This document shows, piece by piece, positions 33,721 through 43,579 of a stretch of DNA of 64,000 bases. Below the pieces are notes generated by a model, which had not been told where the DNA came from, made no database searches, and was given only the letters and a program-made list of their open reading frames with translations. Origin of the DNA: JAGVPT01 sp964384415 (GTDB lineage: Bacteria; Bacteroidota; Ignavibacteria; UBA10030; UBA8401); the NCBI GenBank assembly GCA_964384415.1, contig CAYLMV010000001.1:1-64000 (forward strand), in the 5' to 3' direction. A program made the translations under genes and the position numbers. Each line of letters starts with the position of its first letter. The stretch's first letter is position 1.

Positions 33721-34905
33721 TTAGAATGTGGAGCAGAAGTGGGCATAGAACGCCGACGCTTTGACGAGATGATCCACGGGCACTTTTTCGTTCGGTGCAT
33801 GAGCGAGGACTTCGTTTCCGGGACCGAATCCGATCACAGGAATTTTGTAAGTGCCGTTAATCATCACGCCGTTGGTCGAGAAAGTCCATTTGTCGACCGA
33901 TGGAGGCTGGTTAAATAAGGCCTTGTACGAATTAATGCCGGCCTGGATCACAGGATGTTTTTCTTCGAGTTTCCAGGTGGGATAATACTTCTCCATGCCG
34001 TATTCAAGGCCGGTGTAGGCTTTTTCTTTGTAATTGAGGATTTCAACTTTGGCATTCATCCCCTTCACCAGCTCTTCAATTTGGCGTACCGCAAGAGCTT
34101 TGTCTTCGCCCCATGTGAGTCTTCTGTCCAGATGGATTTTTGCGAAATCTGCAACTGCGCACAACGAAGGGCTTGAAGAAATGAACTCCGAAATTGTGAC
34201 CGAACCTTTTCCGAGAAATGGATCACTGTCCAGCCTTGTGTTGAGCTGCTCGATATCCAGGGCCGCTTTCGATGCCATGTAGATGGCATTCTTCCCCCTT
34301 TCCGGGGCAGAGCCATGGGCAGAGACGCCAAAGAAAGAAACTTCAATTTCCATTCGGCCGCGATGGCCCCGGTAGATGTTCAGATTGGTCGGTTCAGTGA
34401 CAACAACACAGTCAGGTTTGATGCGGTCTTCTTCCACAATGTACTTCCAGCATAATCCATCACAATCCTCTTCCATCACTGAACCGATGAAGTAAGCGGT
34501 GACATCTTTTGGCACTCCAAGTTCCTTGAGAATTCTCCCGGCGGTGACAAATGCGGCCGGCCCTCCTTTTTGATCCACACTCCCTCTTCCAAGGACGAAA
34601 CCATCTTTTACTTCCCCCGCGAGCGGGTCAAAACTCCAGTTCTCACGATTTCCGAGATCGACAGTATCGATATGGCCGTCGAGAGCGATAATCTTTTTTC
34701 CCTGACCGATTCTTCCGATCACATTCCCCAGTCCATCGATCTTCACTTCGTCAAAATTTGCCTCTTCCATAAGCCGCTTAAGTTCCAGGGCGACCTCTTT
34801 TTCCTTTGTGCTCAACGACTGCTTTCTTACCAATTTCGAGAGATTGTTAGCAGTATAATTCGTATATTTTTCTGAGAGTTCAAGAATCGATTTTGCGAGT
34901 TCCAT
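33721..34905 (-). CDS. ygeY: YgeY family M20-type metallohydrolase
   Basis: M20/M28-fold hydrolase of the selenium metabolism-linked YgeY family. The start is placed at ATG 34905 (394 residues, MELAKSILELSEKY) with GAGG 10 bases upstream. Zinc ligands are H78 in LDGHIDTV, D111 in VDQKGGPAA, E145/E146 in MEEDCDG, and a C-terminal histidine near NEVLAHAPNE. In the urate cluster YgeY is proposed to hydrolyse a linear ring-opening product. It is the first gene of the minus-strand run and diverges from ygfK. Confidence 0.94.
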   Translation of the reverse strand: MELAKSILELSEKYTNYTANNLSKLVRKQSLSTKEKEVALELKRLMEEANFDEVKIDGLGNVIGRIGQGKKIIALDGHIDTVDLGNRENWSFDPLAGEVKDGFVLGRGSVDQKGGPAAFVTAGRILKELGVPKDVTAYFIGSVMEEDCDGLCWKYIVEEDRIKPDCVVVTEPTNLNIYRGHRGRMEIEVSFFGVSAHGSAPERGKNAIYMASKAALDIEQLNTRLDSDPFLGKGSVTISEFISSSPSLCAVADFAKIHLDRRLTWGEDKALAVRQIEELVKGMNAKVEILNYKEKAYTGLEYGMEKYYPTWKLEEKHPVIQAGINSYKALFNQPPSVDKWTFSTNGVMINGTYKIPVIGFGPGNEVLAHAPNEKVPVDHLVKASAFYAHFCSTF

Positions 34906-34933
34906 TATCGTATCCTCAAAATTGCGGAATGTG

Positions 34934-34954
34934 ATCCCACAACTTGCGTGGGAT
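34934..34954. promoter_or_regulatory. Palindrome in divergent ygeY-ygfK promoter region
   Basis: ATCCCAC (34934-34940), seven-base spacer, GTGGGAT (34948-34954): a perfect 7-7-7 inverted repeat 29 bases before the ygeY start and about 80 before ygfK. A dimeric regulator's operator is the natural reading. No second copy was noticed by eye upstream of the other purine operons. Confidence 0.45.
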
Positions 34955-35013
34955 AGAAAGTACAAAACTTTCGCTGAAAAACACAGAAGATTCTGCCTTT
35001 AGGGGAGGCAACG

Positions 35014-35040
35014 ATGAAAAGAAGAGGTTTCCGTGTCTGA
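35014..35040 (+). other. Possible 8-residue leader peptide ahead of ygfK
   Basis: ATG 35014, preceded by a strong GGGGAGG site, opens a frame MKRRGFRV ending TGA at 35038-35040, which overlaps the ygfK GTG start at 35033 in another frame. It may couple translation to ygfK. It could also be chance. Confidence 0.25.
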
Positions 35041-38000
35041 CCGCATGACGCCGATCCCGTTCGACCAGATGCTTGGTTGGATGTCGGCCGAGTTCAAGCA
35101 ATCGCGCACCATCTTTGGCATCCCCTCTGTCAAATTCTTTCATAAACGCTCCCCCGAGCGATCGCACATTTTTAACGAGCCCATCGAGACTCCGCTCGGA
35201 CCCGCCGCCGGACCGCACACGCAATTAGCTCAAAACATTATCGCTGCGTATCTGAGCGGAGGAAGATTCTTCGAGCTGAAGACCGTTCAGCACCTGGACG
35301 AGCTCGAGGTCGATAAACCGTGCATAGATGCACAAGACGAGGGGTACAACGTCGAGTGGTCGCAGGAATTGACCCTCCCTCAATCCTACGATGAATATCT
35401 TAAAGCCTGGTTCGCTCTGGAGCTTTTGAGAAACGCATTCGGATTATCAGAGTCTTCTGACCGCGGTTTTGTCTTCAACATGAGCGTCGGCTATACGCTT
35501 GAGGGGATCCAATCGAAGAAGATGGATGCATTCATCGACGGCCTCAAGAACGCTGCTTCCCACCCCCTTTTTGAGAACTACAAAAGAACAATCAGGAAAC
35601 ATATCGAATCGGGGACTTTCGCCAATCTCTCCGTCCAAGCAGATGCCTCTGAACGGATCAGGGAATCCATGGAGAGAACGACTCCATTCGTATCCGGGTC
35701 GGTCACGCTTTCGACCATGCACGGCTGCCCGCCAGGGGAGATCGAGGCAATCGCACGATACCTGATTCACGAAAAGGGACTTCACACATTCATCAAGCTG
35801 AACCCAACACTCCTCAGCTACGAAGGAGTGAGAACAATACTCCAATCACTCGGCTACAAGAATATTCAGCTTGAAGAACGCTCGTTCGATCACGACCTCC
35901 ACATCGCGGATGCAATCCCGATGTTGACCCGGCTGAAATCGTATGCAGCCGAACACAACAAAGAGTTCGGAGTAAAACTCTCGAATACTCTCGGCGTCAA
36001 AAATACGAAGGGCGTTCTCTCGGGAGATCAGATGTACATGTCGGGAAGGTCGCTCTTCCCTCTGACCATCAATCTCGCCTCAACATTGGCCCAGGCTTTT
36101 GACGGAGCATTGAGCATTTCATTCTCGGGAGGTGCTTCCGAACATAATATCGCGGAGATTCTCAATACCGGGATAGCTCCGGTTACCGTTGTCACCGATT
36201 TGTTGAAGCCGGGAGGATATTTGCGGCTTCTTCAGATGGCCCAGATTTCGGAGGGGCGCGTTCAGATTGCCGGGCGCCTTCACTTGCCCAAACTGAAGAC
36301 CCTTTCCGAACTCGCTCTAACGGACCCTTACTATGCAAAGGGAACAAGAGAAATCGACTCCGTGAAGGTCGAGAAGAAACTCGAAAAGTTCGATTGCTAC
36401 GTGGCCCCATGTGCCGTCGCATGCCCCATCCATCAGGATGTGAGTGAATATGTGAGGCTTGTGGAGGAAGAACGCTATGCAGACGCATTTGAAGTGATCG
36501 TCCAGAAGAATCCTCTCCCGCATATCACCGGCTATATTTGCGATCACCAGTGCATGAATAAATGCACTCGTTGGGACTACGATGATCCGGTGAAGATTCG
36601 CGATCTCAAACGAGTTGCGGCGGAAAAGGGCTACGACGAATATCTTCAACGCTTCGAAAATAAATATTCGGTGAAGAGAAACGGCATTGCGGTGGGAATC
36701 ATAGGAGCCGGGCCATCGGGGCTTGCCGCCGCATACTTTCTCGCCAAAGCCGGGTTTGGCGTCACGATCTTCGAGCAGACAGCAAAAGCCGGCGGAACGG
36801 TGCAGCACGTCATTCCCGATTTTCGCCTGCCGCAGTCTGCAATCGACAAAGATGTTCAGTTCGTTCGACAGCACGGAGTGAAGTTTGAGTTTAAATCCAG
36901 CAAGGAACTCACCACTTCAGCGCTAAAGCAGAACGGGTTCAAATATGTTTACCTCGCTATTGGCGCTCCGAAGGCAAACTCTCTGCACCTCGAGGGAAGC
37001 AACAAAAGCATTCACCATGCGATCGATTTCCTGAAGTCATTCAATGGCGGGACGTCTCCACAGCTGGGATCCAAGATTGCAGTCGTCGGCGGCGGCAACT
37101 CCGCAATGGATGCAGCGCGCGCGTGCTTGCGGCTCCAGGGCACTGAGAAGGTGTACCTGATCTATCGAAGAACCAAAGAATTCATGCCGGCCGATAAGGA
37201 GGAGTTTGACGCGGCACTGCGCGAAGGGACAGTCTTCAGGGAGTTGTTGCAGCCGGTTGAATTTGAAGGACGACTCCTCCGATGCCAGAAAATGGAGCTT
37301 GGCGAAACCGGCGCCGATGGCCGAAAACAAGCTGTTGCGTTAAAGGATGAATTTGAGACATTGGAAATCGATTCTGTGATATCGGCAGTCGGCGAAAATG
37401 TTGATACCGCCTTTCTCGAAAAAAATGAGATCTCTACTGATGAACGGAATCATGCGAAGGTCTCGAGCACGACGAATGAAACAATGGTCGAAAATGTCTT
37501 CATCGGGGGAGATGCTCTCCGGGGTCCTTCGACTGTCGTAGAATCGATCGCCGACGGAAAGAAAGCCGCGGAGGCCATCATACAGAAAGAGGGCCTCGAG
37601 NNNNNNNNNNNNNNNNNNNNNNNNNNNNNNNNNNNNNNNNNNNNNNNNNNNNNNNNNNNNNNNNNNNNNNNNNNNNNNNNNNNNNNNNNNNNNNNNNNNN
37701 GAAGGATTTGAGAACCGATCTCAAATACTTCATATCGATTCGCTCTGCAATGAATGCGGGAATTGTGAGACATTTTGCCCCTATTCTGTCGGATCGCCGT
37801 ACAAAACGAAAACCACTCTCTTCTGGAGCGAAAAGGAGCTTCTGGAGAGTTCCAACGACGGCTTCTACGTTGAGGCGGGCAAGAGAGGAGCAACCCACTT
37901 TACCGCGACTGTTCGCTTCAATAACGAGCTGGGCACCATCGTGTGCGACTCTAAAGGGTCTATCCTTCACGGCACGCTCAAGACAACAGACGAGCCTGCG

Positions 38001-38075
38001 GCATTCAAGAACTTCGTGAGTTTCATGACCGACGTCGTTATGCATCACTCGTACCTCCTCCCCCTTCCATCATAA
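35033..38075 (+). CDS. ygfK: YgfK selenate-reductase-like iron-sulfur flavoprotein (contains assembly gap)
   Basis: Large oxidoreductase of the YgfK family, related to glutamate synthase beta/dihydropyrimidine dehydrogenase. GTG 35033 starts MSDRMTPIPFDQMLGW, collinear with E. coli YgfK. The N-terminal 430 residues are dihydroorotate-dehydrogenase-like (AAGPHTQLAQNI, GGASEHN), then a cysteine-rich helical FeS region (CYVAPCAVACPIHQD, CDHQCMNKC), and the FAD/NADPH domain (GIIGAGPSGLAAAY, VVGGGNSAMDAA). Codons 857 onward are lost in Ns at 37601-37700; after the gap the frame resumes with a ferredoxin motif CNECGNCETFCP and ends LLPLPS at 38075. By comparison with E. coli, about 70 residues, including a second ferredoxin-like cysteine cluster, are probably hidden, so the true gap is larger than 100. 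Confidence 0.93.
37601..37700. other. Assembly gap (100 Ns) inside ygfK
   Basis: A run of exactly 100 Ns, the usual placeholder for a gap of unknown size. The sequences on both sides belong to the same gene. Confidence 0.99.
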
Positions 38076-38091
38076 TTCTGAAAAGAGCTTT

Positions 38092-39408
38092 ATGCTGATC
38101 CTGAAAAATGCACAGGTCATTCAGTTTCATCCGCCGTCTGTGCTGAATGACGTCGATATCGTTATCGATGGGGAAATCATCGTCGACGTTGGAAGGAACG
38201 CGGCAAAGAAATATCAGGCGGCAAAAACCATCAGCCTCGGCAACAAATACGTCTCACCGGGGCTTGTCTGTTCCCACAATCATTTTTATTCAGCGCTCGC
38301 GCGGGGAATTCTGGCGCGAGTAGAGCCGTCGCGGAACTTTGTCGGCATCCTCAAACATTTGTGGTGGCGGCTGGACAGGGTCATTGATGAAGAGTCGCTG
38401 CACTACAGCGGCATCGTCGGATCACTTGAAGCGATCAAGGCCGGGACCACCGCTGTTATCGACCACAACGCCTCACCTTCATTCATCAAATCATCCCTGA
38501 GCACGCTCAAGCAGAGTTTCGAGGAAATAGGCCTGCGCGGAATACTCGCCTATGAGATCACCGATAGAAATGGCAAGGCCGGTATGATCCATGGGCTTGA
38601 AGAATCGATAGAATTCTGCAACCTGGTCCAACAGGGGAAGAATGGCCTTGGCCTGATTGAGTCTGCCATTGGAGCACACGCGCCATTCACGCTCAGCGAT
38701 CCGTCCTTGCGGCTCATTGCCGATGCCGTCGCTTCGACAAATCGCGGCGTTCACATTCACGTCGCCGAAGACCAGTATGATGTCTCTCACTCCCGGAAAC
38801 GACATCGCATGGATCCGGTAGAGCGGCTCGATCATTTCAAGATCCTGAACAACAAATCGATCCTGGTGCACGGAGTCCATCTATCCATAAAAGATATCGA
38901 CATCATCAACAAGCGGGATGCCTTCCTCATCCACAACCCGAGATCCAACATGAACAACGCTGTCGGATATATGAACCGGCTTGGCCGTGTGAAAAATGCA
39001 GCTATCGGGACGGACGGGATCGGAGGGAATATGATCGAGGAATCGAAATTCGCCTACTTCAAGAATACTGAAACGAACTCAGGCCTTTTGCCCTCTGACA
39101 TTCTCAGGTTTCTGCAGAATGGGAATGAACTTCTTTCGCGATATTTCGGAGGGAAGTTCGGACAGATTGCCAAGGGCTATGCAGCCGACATCGTGATCTA
39201 CGATTACAACGCGCCTACTCCGTTGACAGGCCAAAATATCGGAGGCCATTTTATGTACGGGCTTTCATCGCGGGACGTAGAGACAGTCATTGTCAACGGC
39301 AGAGTAGTGTACGAAGAACGACAATTTCCGTTTGACACAGATGCGCTTTACGCAAAGGCCCAACGCGCGGCTCAGCGGCTCTGGAAGAAAATGGATACGC
39401 TGCGGTAA
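38092..39408 (+). CDS. ssnA: Putative aminohydrolase SsnA
   Basis: Amidohydrolase-family protein of 438 residues with H62 and H64 in VCSHNHFYSALARG, HVAED (second metal histidine region), HGVHLS, and GTDGIGGN with the metal aspartate. It follows ygfK by 16 bases in the same direction, the usual E. coli order ygfK-ssnA. SsnA is proposed to act on a purine or a ring-opened intermediate in the urate cluster; its exact reaction is uncertain. The C-terminal DIVIYDYNAPTPLTGQN block is typical of the SsnA subgroup. Confidence 0.94.
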   Translation: MLILKNAQVIQFHPPSVLNDVDIVIDGEIIVDVGRNAAKKYQAAKTISLGNKYVSPGLVCSHNHFYSALARGILARVEPSRNFVGILKHLWWRLDRVIDEESLHYSGIVGSLEAIKAGTTAVIDHNASPSFIKSSLSTLKQSFEEIGLRGILAYEITDRNGKAGMIHGLEESIEFCNLVQQGKNGLGLIESAIGAHAPFTLSDPSLRLIADAVASTNRGVHIHVAEDQYDVSHSRKRHRMDPVERLDHFKILNNKSILVHGVHLSIKDIDIINKRDAFLIHNPRSNMNNAVGYMNRLGRVKNAAIGTDGIGGNMIEESKFAYFKNTETNSGLLPSDILRFLQNGNELLSRYFGGKFGQIAKGYAADIVIYDYNAPTPLTGQNIGGHFMYGLSSRDVETVIVNGRVVYEERQFPFDTDALYAKAQRAAQRLWKKMDTLR

Positions 39409-39414
39409 GGAATG

Positions 39415-41742
39415 TTAGGCGAGAACTTCCGTTCTCTTGTTCACCCTCATGCTTGCCTTCAATTGCTCGATCGATAGAAGAATGACTTCATTTGTAGCGG
39501 GGAGTGAAAACTCGGGCTCGAGTTCATAATGTGACACGGCAGAAATTGCATCTTTGATCGCGAGCCAGACAGAGAACGAGAGCATCAGCGGTGGTTCGGC
39601 GACGGCCTTGCTCTTCCTGATGGCATTCGGATTGGGGGCTCCCTGCAGAAGCTCTACCCGAAAATCCTTCGGAATATCCTGCACCGAAGGAATCTTGTAG
39701 GTATCGGGTGAATAGGTCAGCACGTTTCCCTTTTCATCCCACTTCATCTCTTCAGTCGTGCACCATCCGAGTCCCTGGATATACCCCCCTTCGATCTGTC
39801 CGATGTCGATCAGAGGATTCAGCGAGTCGCCGACATCGTGGAGGATGTCTGCGCGCAAGAGCGTATGCCCGCCTGTCAGCACATCGATTTCGACCTCGGA
39901 GACGCACATCCCGAATGCGTAGTAATTAAACGGCCTTCCCCATCCCTTGGCCCGATCCCAGCCGATTCCCGGAGTTTTGTAATACCCTGTCGCGCTGAGG
40001 CTCACCTGACGAAAGAACATTGCCCGGGCTGCTTCGCTGAATGGAAGCTTTCGATCCGGGTGCTCGGAGTCAGAAATGATATTATTCGAAAAGAGAATCG
40101 CTTCCGCGCGCGATGGAGAGCCCGGATTATTTTCAGTGAAAAGGAGCGCTATTTCCGCGGCAAGGCGCGCTTTGAGTTTTTCGACGGCGTTTTTTACGGC
40201 CATGCCGTTCAGATCCGCTCCCGCCGAGGCGGCGGTGGCAGCAGTGTTAGGGACCTTCGACGTGTTAGTGGCATTCACCTTCACCGTGTCCGGGCTTACT
40301 CCAAACTCCGCGGCGGCTATCTGCTGAATTTTTGTATGAAGGCCCTGCCCCATTTCCGTGCCGCCGTGATTCACCAGAATCGTCCCGTCTCCGTAAATAT
40401 TTACAAGAGCACCGGCCTGATTAAGATGGGATGTGGTGAAGGCAATGCCGAACTTCACCGGGGTCATGGCCAGACCGCGTTTGACGAATTCGTTCTTCGA
40501 GTTAAATTCTCGGACTGCAGCGCGACGTTGGACGTATTCCGATGACTTGCTCAATTGGTCGTAGAGAAGATACAACCTGTTGTTCTCGACCGTCTGGCCG
40601 TAATGGGTCACGTTGCGGGAATCCAACCCATAAAAATTCTTGTAACGTATCTCGGCAGAGTCCTTTTTGAGAAAACGTGCGATCCGGTCGACCACGGTTT
40701 CAATCACCGCCATCCCCTGGGGGCCTCCGAATCCGCGGAACGCCGTGTTGGATGGGAGGTTCGTCTTCCAGACACTCGCGAGGATGGAAATATTGGGTAC
40801 ATAATAGCAATTATCGGAATGGAGCATTGCCCGTTCGAGGATGGCAAACGAGAGATCGGTCGCACACCCTCCATCGCTGTTCAATTCAAGTTTGAGAGCA
40901 GTTAGAACCCCATTGTCGTCGAACCCCGCTTCGTACCGAGAAAGAAATCGATGCCGCTTTCCGGTAATTTTCTGGTCATCGTCCCTGAAGAGCCTCACCT
41001 TGACCGGCCGGCGAGTTGCCTGGCAAAGCAACGCAGACCAACACGCTGCGTGATTCCCCTGCGTTTCTTTTCCGCCGAATGCTCCCCCCATCCTCCGAAC
41101 TTCGACGACAACCTCATTGCGGTTGACTCCCAGAACTTCGGCAGCGAGTGTTTGAGTTTCGGATGGATGCTGGCTTGAGCTATAAAGGCTGATCTCGTTT
41201 CCCTCGCCGGGTACGGCAAGGCAAATCTGAGTTTCGAGATACCAATGTTCCTGCGCGCCTGTGCGAAGCTCTCCTTTGATCACGTGAGGCGAAGACAACA
41301 GAGCGGCATCGGGATCTCCTCTTCGCATGTTTCTCGGGGGTCCCAGCAAACTGTTCTTCTCGATCGCCTTTTCTATTGTCAGAATTGCCTCAAGGGGACG
41401 ATACTCGATCTTGATTTTCTTTTCGGCCTCTCGGCATTGAGCATCCGTCTCCGCCGCAATGAGAAAGACCCCCTGACCGATGCAAATCACTTCATCGGCA
41501 GCCAGGCACGGTTCATCTCTGACCACAGGTCCCATTTGATTCTTCCCACGGATGTCGCGATGAGAGAGAACGGCATGAACACCGGCTACTTTCTTTGCGT
41601 CGCTTAGATCGAACGAGACGATCTGTGCGCGGGGATGTGGACTGTACACAACCCTGCCGACAAGGAGCATCTCGTTGACGAGAATGTCGTCGATGTAGAC
41701 TGCTTCTCCCGTAACATGTTTTGACGCCGATTCGTGGTTCAC
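39415..41742 (-). CDS. xdhB: Xanthine dehydrogenase molybdenum subunit XdhB
   Basis: Catalytic subunit of a bacterial two-subunit xanthine dehydrogenase, oxidising hypoxanthine and xanthine to urate. The 775 residues include HVTGEAVYIDD, the QEHWYLETQ loop with its glutamate, GGAFGGKET, the substrate arginine in FRGFGGPQGM, and AVAEPPLML near 730 with the catalytic glutamate, as in Rhodobacter XdhB (GEPP). The start is GTG 41742. It lies 60 bases after xdhA; the gap contains a TTAAGG/TTGAGG stutter. Its convergent neighbour ssnA ends 6 bases away. Confidence 0.95.
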   Translation of the reverse strand: MNHESASKHVTGEAVYIDDILVNEMLLVGRVVYSPHPRAQIVSFDLSDAKKVAGVHAVLSHRDIRGKNQMGPVVRDEPCLAADEVICIGQGVFLIAAETDAQCREAEKKIKIEYRPLEAILTIEKAIEKNSLLGPPRNMRRGDPDAALLSSPHVIKGELRTGAQEHWYLETQICLAVPGEGNEISLYSSSQHPSETQTLAAEVLGVNRNEVVVEVRRMGGAFGGKETQGNHAACWSALLCQATRRPVKVRLFRDDDQKITGKRHRFLSRYEAGFDDNGVLTALKLELNSDGGCATDLSFAILERAMLHSDNCYYVPNISILASVWKTNLPSNTAFRGFGGPQGMAVIETVVDRIARFLKKDSAEIRYKNFYGLDSRNVTHYGQTVENNRLYLLYDQLSKSSEYVQRRAAVREFNSKNEFVKRGLAMTPVKFGIAFTTSHLNQAGALVNIYGDGTILVNHGGTEMGQGLHTKIQQIAAAEFGVSPDTVKVNATNTSKVPNTAATAASAGADLNGMAVKNAVEKLKARLAAEIALLFTENNPGSPSRAEAILFSNNIISDSEHPDRKLPFSEAARAMFFRQVSLSATGYYKTPGIGWDRAKGWGRPFNYYAFGMCVSEVEIDVLTGGHTLLRADILHDVGDSLNPLIDIGQIEGGYIQGLGWCTTEEMKWDEKGNVLTYSPDTYKIPSVQDIPKDFRVELLQGAPNPNAIRKSKAVAEPPLMLSFSVWLAIKDAISAVSHYELEPEFSLPATNEVILLSIEQLKASMRVNKRTEVLA

Positions 41743-41802
41743 TGATGAGTGAAGATCAATGTTTATATTGAGGTTAAGGTTGAGAACAAACGAGTGAAAA
41801 TG

Positions 41803-43239
41803 TCACAACGAGGTCTCCCTCCAGAACTTCAGCAACAGGTTTCTAGCCGCAACTTTTCGGAATTCGGCGCCGCTCCTTGCATCCGAAATGGGGGTGAAAT
41901 CGTTATCTACCAGCGGCATTGCCCGCTCCACCTCTTCTCTCGTCCACTTCTTTCCGATCAAAAAATGCTCAGCCTTCGCCGCTCGCTTTGTCGTGGCAGC
42001 CATCCCGCCGTACGCCAATACGATTTCCTTAACTGTGGAATCCTCATTCAGATCCAATCTGAAGCCGCCGCTGAGCGTTGAGATATCGAGGTCTTTTCTT
42101 TTTGATACTTTATACGATTTGACAAGCAATCTCGTGCTCATTTTCGGGATCGAGATCGAAACAATCAATTCTTCCGGCCGCCTGGCAGTTTGACGGTAGC
42201 CGACAAAGAACTTCTCGAGAGGCAACTCGCGCGTTCCCCCGCTGTGCGCAAGAGTTACGGATGCGCCATAAGCAATGAGTACGGGAAGAGTATCTCCAAT
42301 CGGCGAAGCCGTGCCGAGGTTTCCGCCAAATGTTGCCACATTCCGAATTTGCCGCGATGCAAAGACCTTTAGCATGCCATGCAACGCCGGAAAATCCTTT
42401 TCGAGATACGGCATTGCCTTAGTGAGGGGAACTCCCGAGCCCAGGCTCAGGGCCTCTTTGCTCTGTACGATTCGATCAAGTTCTCCAACATCCGAGATGT
42501 CGATAATCTCTTCGATAAGTTCATGCTTCTTCGTCACCCGGAGTGCAACATCGGTGCCGCCGCAAATGAGAGCAGCGTTTGGATACGATCCTTTGAGCGA
42601 CAAAGCTTCCTTGAGAGTTGAAGGTATGAAGTATTTCTGTCTTTCGGTCGCAATGGTGAGAGAGCCTGCAGGGATGGAGCTCAGAAGCTTTGTTATCTCC
42701 GGCTCCTCAGAATTGAAATGATCCATGCCTTTCCCGACACATGCTTTTGAGGCCGCCTCTATGATCGGGCGATAGCCGGTGCATCGGCAGAGATTTCCGG
42801 TCAGTGCATCGTCGATCTGAGACCGATCCGGACGGTCGGCATTTTTGTAAAGTGAAAAAAGAGACATCACGAATCCGGGGGTGCAGAACCCGCATTGGCT
42901 GCCGCCGGCATCCACCATGGCGCTCTGAACCGGATGCAACCCGCCGGATCGATCTGTCAAGTTCTCGACAGTCACCAGTTGTTTCCGGTGCAGCTTTGGG
43001 AGAAAGATGAGGCATGAATCAACGGCCTTATAGCCAATGAAATTGCTCTCCCCGAGTTCCCCAAGAACAACAGTGCATGCACCGCAATCTCCCTCCGCAC
43101 ATCCCTCTTTCACTCCCTTGTGATTGGGGAGCATCCGAAGATATTCCAAGACAGTCGTGGTGGGCGTGACAGACTCAGACTTGCTGAAGTCTATCGTCAC
43201 GATTTTTCCATCCAACACGAACGAGATTTCGGTGATCAT
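41803..43239 (-). CDS. xdhA: Xanthine dehydrogenase small subunit XdhA (2x[2Fe-2S] + FAD)
   Basis: Electron-transfer subunit of the XdhAB enzyme, 478 residues. The two [2Fe-2S] sites are complete: C47, C52, C55, C76 and C116, C119, C151, C153 (CGFCTPGF, LCRC). Residues from about 195 form the FAD domain, with LICGGTDVALRV and the ATFGGNLGTASPIGD flavin motif, then the CODH-C C-terminal domain. This is a canonical form, in contrast with the divergent three-subunit enzyme at 25333-28974. A probable promoter lies in the 340-base upstream region that also holds repeat copy 2. Confidence 0.95.
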   Translation of the reverse strand: MITEISFVLDGKIVTIDFSKSESVTPTTTVLEYLRMLPNHKGVKEGCAEGDCGACTVVLGELGESNFIGYKAVDSCLIFLPKLHRKQLVTVENLTDRSGGLHPVQSAMVDAGGSQCGFCTPGFVMSLFSLYKNADRPDRSQIDDALTGNLCRCTGYRPIIEAASKACVGKGMDHFNSEEPEITKLLSSIPAGSLTIATERQKYFIPSTLKEALSLKGSYPNAALICGGTDVALRVTKKHELIEEIIDISDVGELDRIVQSKEALSLGSGVPLTKAMPYLEKDFPALHGMLKVFASRQIRNVATFGGNLGTASPIGDTLPVLIAYGASVTLAHSGGTRELPLEKFFVGYRQTARRPEELIVSISIPKMSTRLLVKSYKVSKRKDLDISTLSGGFRLDLNEDSTVKEIVLAYGGMAATTKRAAKAEHFLIGKKWTREEVERAMPLVDNDFTPISDARSGAEFRKVAARNLLLKFWRETSL

Positions 43240-43579
43240 GAGATAGGGAGCGTTGAGGGACTTTTAAAGAGATCCAACAGGAATCAATGTGAGGCTCTGT
43301 GTGCAGAGTATAGTACCGAATCCGAGAGATACTTGCAAGGATGGGGAATCGGGGGTGGTGCTACGAATTGGATGCCCGCTAAAAAGATGCGGGCATGACG
43401 GGCCCAAGCGCACGTCATGCCCGAACGTTTCTATCGGGAATCCGTCGGTCTGCAATTCAAAAGAATCAAACCGTACCACTGCCAAGGGAGGAGAGTCATG
43501 CCATGACTATCTCGAATGTGCAAAATCAGAACCTCTTCGCAAATCTAGTTATACCATAACTTCCCTGACGGAATTATTT
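43240..43579. other. Intergenic region upstream of xdhA
   Basis: Between the xdhA start and the convergent-side end of the IorB-like gene; holds the two-hairpin repeat (43372-43440) and presumably the xdhA promoter on the minus strand. No further gene is seen. Confidence 0.5.
43372..43440 (+). repeat. Dispersed two-hairpin (REP/BIME-like) element, copy 2
   Basis: ATGCCCGC (43372-43379) pairs with GCGGGCAT (43388-43395), followed by a second unit GTCATGCCCGAACG...TATCGGGAAT ending 43440. The 28-base block 43413-43440 matches the reverse complement of 1058-1085 with a single difference, and the order and spacing of both units are the same in copy 1. Confidence 0.75.
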
